Shown here: positions 60,765 to 64,000 of the stretch, piece by piece
How positions within the stretch are numbered: the first letter of the stretch is position 1
How the letters are laid out: every line of letters begins with the position of its first letter
Source: Vondammii sp040505895
GTDB lineage: Bacteria > Pseudomonadota > Gammaproteobacteria > Chromatiales > Chromatiaceae
Direction: 5' to 3'
Length of the DNA stretch: 64,000 bases
Assembly: GCA_040505895.1 (NCBI GenBank)
Contig: JBEVXU010000001.1
Span: forward strand, 1 to 64,000
The notes under the pieces: model-generated
Databases searched by the model: none
What the model was told of the DNA's origin: nothing
The model's input: the letters and a program-made list of their open reading frames with translations, nothing else
Made by a program: the position numbers and the translations under genes

Positions 60765-62018
60765 TTATTTATAGACGGGATGGCTCTTGCACAACGCAAG
60801 TGCCTTGGCCTTCACCTGATTAATCATCGCCTGATCACCGCGGCTATCAATCAGATCGCACATCCAGCCCGCCAGATCAGCCGCCTCGGCTTCACCGATA
60901 CCGCGAGTGGTCAGCGCAGGAGTACCGACACGGATGCCGCTGGTGACAAAAGGTGACTGGGGATCGTTAGGGACGGAGTTTTTGTTGACGGTGATATTGG
61001 CGGCACCCAGCCATGCATCCACATCCTTACCGGTAAGACCCGCTTCGATAAAGCTGACCAGGAACAGATGATCGTCGGTACCACCGGAGACCACATCGTA
61101 ACCGCGAGCGATAAACACCTGGGCCATCGCCTGGGCATTGGTTATTACCTGCTGCTGATAGACCTTGAAGCCTGGCTCCATCGCCTCTTTGAAAGCGACC
61201 GCCTTGGCGGCGATCACATGCATCAGTGGGCCGCCCTGAATACCGGGAAAGACAAGGGAGTTGAGTTTCTTTTCGATCGCCTCATTGGACTTGGCCAGGA
61301 TCAGACCGCCACGGGGGCCACGCAGGGTCTTGTGGGTGGTCGTAGTAGTGACATCGGCAATCTGTACCGGACTGGGGTAGTGACCTGCTGCAATCAAGCC
61401 GGCAACATGGGCCATATCGACAAAGAGGTAAGCACCCACTTCGTCGGCAATATCACGGAAACGCTGCCAGTCGATGACACGCGAATAGGCGGAGAAACCG
61501 GCAACAATCATCTTCGGCTTGTGCTCACGAGCGAGACTCGCCACCGCATCGTAATCGATCTCACCGGTCTCGGGATTCAGGCCGTACTGAACAGCATTGT
61601 AGAGCTTGCCGGAGAAATTGGGCTTGGCACCATGAGTAAGGTGGCCACCGTGGGCCAAACTCATGCCGAGTACGGTATCACCGGGTGCGCAGAGAGCCAT
61701 ATAGACAGCAGCATTGGCCTGAGAGCCGGAGTGAGGCTGGACATTGGCGTAATCGGCGCCAAACAACTGCTTAGCGCGATCAATTGCCAATTGCTCGGCT
61801 TTATCCACAAACTCACAACCGCCGTAGTAACGCTTGCCGGGATAGCCTTCTGCATATTTATTGGTCAAGACAGAGCCCTGAGCCTGCATCACTCGTGGGC
61901 TGGTGTAGTTCTCCGATGCGATCAGCTCGATATGCTCTTCCTGGCGGCACACCTCACCCTCTATTGCCGCCCACAGCTCGTCGTCATAACCGCCAATCTG
62001 CATATCTTTGCTGAACAT
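60765..62018 (-). CDS. glyA: Serine hydroxymethyltransferase
   Basis: The 417-residue PLP enzyme interconverts serine and glycine with tetrahydrofolate. It has QEEHIELIASENYTSPRVM, the PLP-lysine segment TTTTHKTLRGPRGGLI and the SGIRVGTPALTTRG motif. Length is normal. It precedes nrdR on the same strand, the conserved order. Confidence 0.97.
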   Translation of the reverse strand: MFSKDMQIGGYDDELWAAIEGEVCRQEEHIELIASENYTSPRVMQAQGSVLTNKYAEGYPGKRYYGGCEFVDKAEQLAIDRAKQLFGADYANVQPHSGSQANAAVYMALCAPGDTVLGMSLAHGGHLTHGAKPNFSGKLYNAVQYGLNPETGEIDYDAVASLAREHKPKMIVAGFSAYSRVIDWQRFRDIADEVGAYLFVDMAHVAGLIAAGHYPSPVQIADVTTTTTHKTLRGPRGGLILAKSNEAIEKKLNSLVFPGIQGGPLMHVIAAKAVAFKEAMEPGFKVYQQQVITNAQAMAQVFIARGYDVVSGGTDDHLFLVSFIEAGLTGKDVDAWLGAANITVNKNSVPNDPQSPFVTSGIRVGTPALTTRGIGEAEAADLAGWMCDLIDSRGDQAMINQVKAKALALCKSHPVYK

Positions 62019-62260
62019 GGTCTATCTACCCCGGTAAAATCGAAAAAAGACGGCCATTTTAACACCTTGAGAGAGAAACTCACCACCCGTCCAGCCTATT
62101 TCATCTCCCGCCGCCCTTCCATATTGGTCGACATAGAGTTTTTTGGCCTGCCAAGGCAAGCCTATTTGTAAAACAAAGTCGATAAATTTGGAATCTAGCG
62201 GTTGAATTATCGTCGTCTCTGTACTGAAATGGGGTAATAACCCTGAGAGGAAATCCCGCC

Positions 62261-63163
62261 ATGCGTATTACCGTTATCGCCCTCCTGCTATTTCTGACAA
62301 CAATTACCACCTCAAGCTATGCTGCCGACTCAGAAAATGAGCAGCTACAAAAGCTGGTGGACCAGCTGAAAGAGGTCACTGAAAAGGCAAGAAATCAGCG
62401 AGCTGCCGATCGCTGGCTACTCAACGCCCTGGAGGATCTGGTCGAGCACTACAACTGGCCCTGGCGTAATCAGTTGGTAGTAGAGGACTTCTCTGACGGC
62501 GATTTCCAGCAGGACCCTGCATGGCAGGTCCGTTCGGGTCAATTCTGGGTGGATGGACGCCTGGGACTTCGCTCCCGCAGCCGTCAGCAACAAGTTGCTA
62601 AGCCAGAGCCTGAACAGCGAAGAGAGAAAGAGGATATCGGCAAGGCACTGCTGGGCGCACTACTCCAAGGCGCACTACAGAAGAGAGATCGACAGCAGCA
62701 GACCTCGCCCCCCCCCGCAACGACGGATCGTTACCAACCTGCAGAGATCCAGCTACCGGTAGCGGTCCCCAGTGTCTTCGCCGCAGAAATGGAGCTGTCG
62801 GTCCACAACGCCCCATCCGAAGAGGGAGAGATCAAGTTTGGTCTCTATCAAGGTGCGGAAGGCAACTCAGGTTACCAACTGGTACTCTATACCGGCCGCA
62901 GAGCATCACTTGAACTTCTGAGCAGACGTAGCGGCCGTACAGGCGTCATCGACAGAGTCGATATCGACGACATCGGTGACGGTAACAGCCACCAACTTCA
63001 GTGGCGACGTGATGCCAATGGCCAGATCGAGGTACTACTGGATGGCAATTCGGTGATCCGTGCTAGTGACCACTCATTCCGCTACCCGTTCAAGCAGTTT
63101 GCCATTACCAACAACAATGGCGATTTCGCAGTGGCGGGGGTCAGCCTCTACGGCGGGAACTAA
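62261..63163 (+). CDS. Exported protein with C-terminal jelly-roll-like domain
   Basis: The 300-residue protein has a signal peptide (IALLLFLTTITTSSYA), a short coiled-coil-like segment (about 24-50, ENEQLQKLVDQLKEVTEKAR), a QLVVEDFSDGDFQQDPAWQV strand typical of concanavalin/LamG-like folds, a low-complexity glutamine/arginine insert (about 106-155) and a return to the beta-rich domain (EMELSVHN to the end). The function is not recognised. GAGAGGAA precedes the ATG. It may bind or sense carbohydrate at the envelope, but nothing here proves it. Confidence 0.7.
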   Translation: MRITVIALLLFLTTITTSSYAADSENEQLQKLVDQLKEVTEKARNQRAADRWLLNALEDLVEHYNWPWRNQLVVEDFSDGDFQQDPAWQVRSGQFWVDGRLGLRSRSRQQQVAKPEPEQRREKEDIGKALLGALLQGALQKRDRQQQTSPPPATTDRYQPAEIQLPVAVPSVFAAEMELSVHNAPSEEGEIKFGLYQGAEGNSGYQLVLYTGRRASLELLSRRSGRTGVIDRVDIDDIGDGNSHQLQWRRDANGQIEVLLDGNSVIRASDHSFRYPFKQFAITNNNGDFAVAGVSLYGGN

Positions 63164-63190
63164 ATCGAAAACAGCCGCTATCAAGCTATA

Positions 63191-63357
63191 AAACCTAACT
63201 TGATTAGCACGAATGTCCAGCTATCGCCTAAGCACCTGATGATCGCACCCGTAGGAGCGGCTTTAGCCGCGATCCATGCTTCGATTTGGTACTGATCGCG
63301 GCTAAAGCCGCTCCTACGGTCTCTTGGCTGAACATTCGTGCTAATCAAGAAACCTAA
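63191..63357. mobile_element. MITE-like element F with 8-bp target-site duplication
   Basis: The 151-bp element (63199-63349) has terminal inverted repeats of about 23 bp beginning CTTGATTAGCACGAATGT, with one mismatch. It is flanked on both sides by AAACCTAA (63191-63198 and 63350-63357). The core is GTAGGAGCGGCTTTAGCCGC...GCGGCTAAAGCCGCTCCTAC, related to the core of element A. It encodes nothing. The exact duplication shows it inserted as a unit. Confidence 0.85.
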
Positions 63358-63392
63358 TGTGTAGGTTGGGTTAGCGCAGGCCTAGCCGCGCA

Positions 63393-64000
63393 TCACATCA
63401 CCCGCGTCTCCACCGATAGCAGACTACCGAGCTCCGCACGCAGCCGATCACCTGAATGCAAGGGGCCGACGCCGGCGGGAGTGCCGGTCATCACTACATC
63501 CCCTGGTAGCAGGGTAAAGACGCGGCTGATATCGGCCAGCAGGTCTGCCACTGGGAAGAGCATATCCCGGGTGCTACCTGACTGTTGCAGTAGCTCATTA
63601 CGGTAGAGCTGCAGCGACAAGCAGGCCAAGTCAACACCGTCGGCCTCGACAAATTCAGAGAGCGGACAGGAAGCGTCAAAACCCTTCGCCCGCTCCCACG
63701 GATGCCTCTTCTCTTTTAGCTGGGACTGAACACCACGCAGTGTCAGATCCAGCCCCAGGCCAATAGCGGCAATTGCAGTCGCAATATCGGTAGGCTCGGC
63801 ATCTTTCAGCTTGCGCCCCACCAATACCGCCATCTCAAGCTCATGGTGACACTCTCCAAAGCCATGTGGAATGGCGATAGGTTGAGCCATAGAGACGGCT
63901 GCTGTTGCAGGTTTGATAAAGAGTAACGGCTGCTTGGGTATAGGGTTGTTCAGCTCTTTTGCATGGTCTGCATAGTTACGCCCGACACAGACGATTTTTC
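63393..64000 (-). CDS. Fumarylacetoacetate hydrolase family protein, 5' end outside window
   Basis: At least 202 residues of an FAH/YcgM-type protein are present, read leftwards, with the start beyond the right edge. The frame at the edge reads KIVCVGRNYADHAKELNNPI, the normal beginning of the family. The metal-binding segment ECHHELEMAVLVGRKL and GDVVMTGTPAGVGPL are present. Relatives act as acylpyruvases or oxaloacetate tautomerases/decarboxylases. Oxaloacetate handling would fit a reductive TCA organism, but the substrate is not shown by the sequence. Confidence 0.85.
   Translation of the reverse strand, partial: KIVCVGRNYADHAKELNNPIPKQPLLFIKPATAAVSMAQPIAIPHGFGECHHELEMAVLVGRKLKDAEPTDIATAIAAIGLGLDLTLRGVQSQLKEKRHPWERAKGFDASCPLSEFVEADGVDLACLSLQLYRNELLQQSGSTRDMLFPVADLLADISRVFTLLPGDVVMTGTPAGVGPLHSGDRLRAELGSLLSVETRVM

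Noticed and set aside
61068..62171. 367-codon plus-strand frame opposite glyA
   Set aside because: Antisense to the highly conserved glyA, without a ribosome site or domain.

Overview
This window comes from a bacterial chromosome, most likely a chemoautotrophic, probably sulfur-oxidising gammaproteobacterium. The housekeeping genes (parC, parE, rpoH, xseB-ispA, the nrdR-ribD-ribE-ribBX-ribH-nusB-thiL-pgpA block, glyA) have gammaproteobacterial form and order. Beside them sits a block of reductive TCA cycle oxidoreductases and Hdr/Flx-type electron-bifurcation genes like those of the Sedimenticola / Candidatus Endoriftia / Thiodiazotropha group. The genus assignment is inference only.

Layout. 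(1) 1-8.8 kb: a complete type I-E CRISPR-Cas locus on the minus strand, cas3-cse1-cse2-cas6e-cas7-cas5-cas1-cas2, followed by an array of at least nine identical repeats that runs off the left edge. (2) 8.8-10.6 kb: a gene-poor stretch with a long inverted repeat, an Rpn-type PD-(D/E)XK nuclease gene and a decayed coding fragment. (3) 10.5-11.6 kb: rpoH behind two tandem CIRCE (HrcA) operators. (4) 11.6-17.5 kb: a branched-chain-amino-acid-type ABC transporter (livKHMGF) plus a CBS-ACT protein. Three consecutive palindromic repeats separate the binding protein from the permeases. (5) 17.6-25.3 kb: slyD, then aconitase, a thioredoxin-fold [2Fe-2S] ferredoxin, 2-oxoacid:ferredoxin oxidoreductase (korAB), a pentapeptide-repeat protein and a rubrerythrin-like protein. 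(6) 25.6-38.9 kb: on the minus strand, hdrC-hdrB-tfrB-tfrA-hdrA-flxD-flxC-flxB-flxA and then pyruvate:ferredoxin oxidoreductase. (7) 39.5-48.7 kb: parC and parE separated by a NapC-type tetraheme cytochrome, a diheme cytochrome c and a QseBC-like two-component system. Nearly identical palindromic elements lie in opposite orientation just beyond the 3' ends of parC and parE. (8) 48.8-64 kb: xseB-ispA, folE2, a run of small exported proteins, then the pgpA-thiL-nusB-rib-nrdR-glyA block, an exported protein and a fumarylacetoacetase-family gene cut by the right edge.

How it works together (inference). Aconitase, KorAB, PFOR and a soluble Tfr/Frd-like fumarate reductase cover four steps of the reductive TCA cycle. 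The Hdr-Flx genes are what is expected of an NADH-oxidising, flavin-bifurcating complex that reduces ferredoxin for KorAB and PFOR. The embedding of the fumarate reductase pair between hdrA and hdrB suggests fumarate as the high-potential acceptor. This composite operon is the most interesting system in the window. The second theme is the density of short palindromic, MITE-like elements between genes, one of them with a perfect 8-bp target-site duplication.
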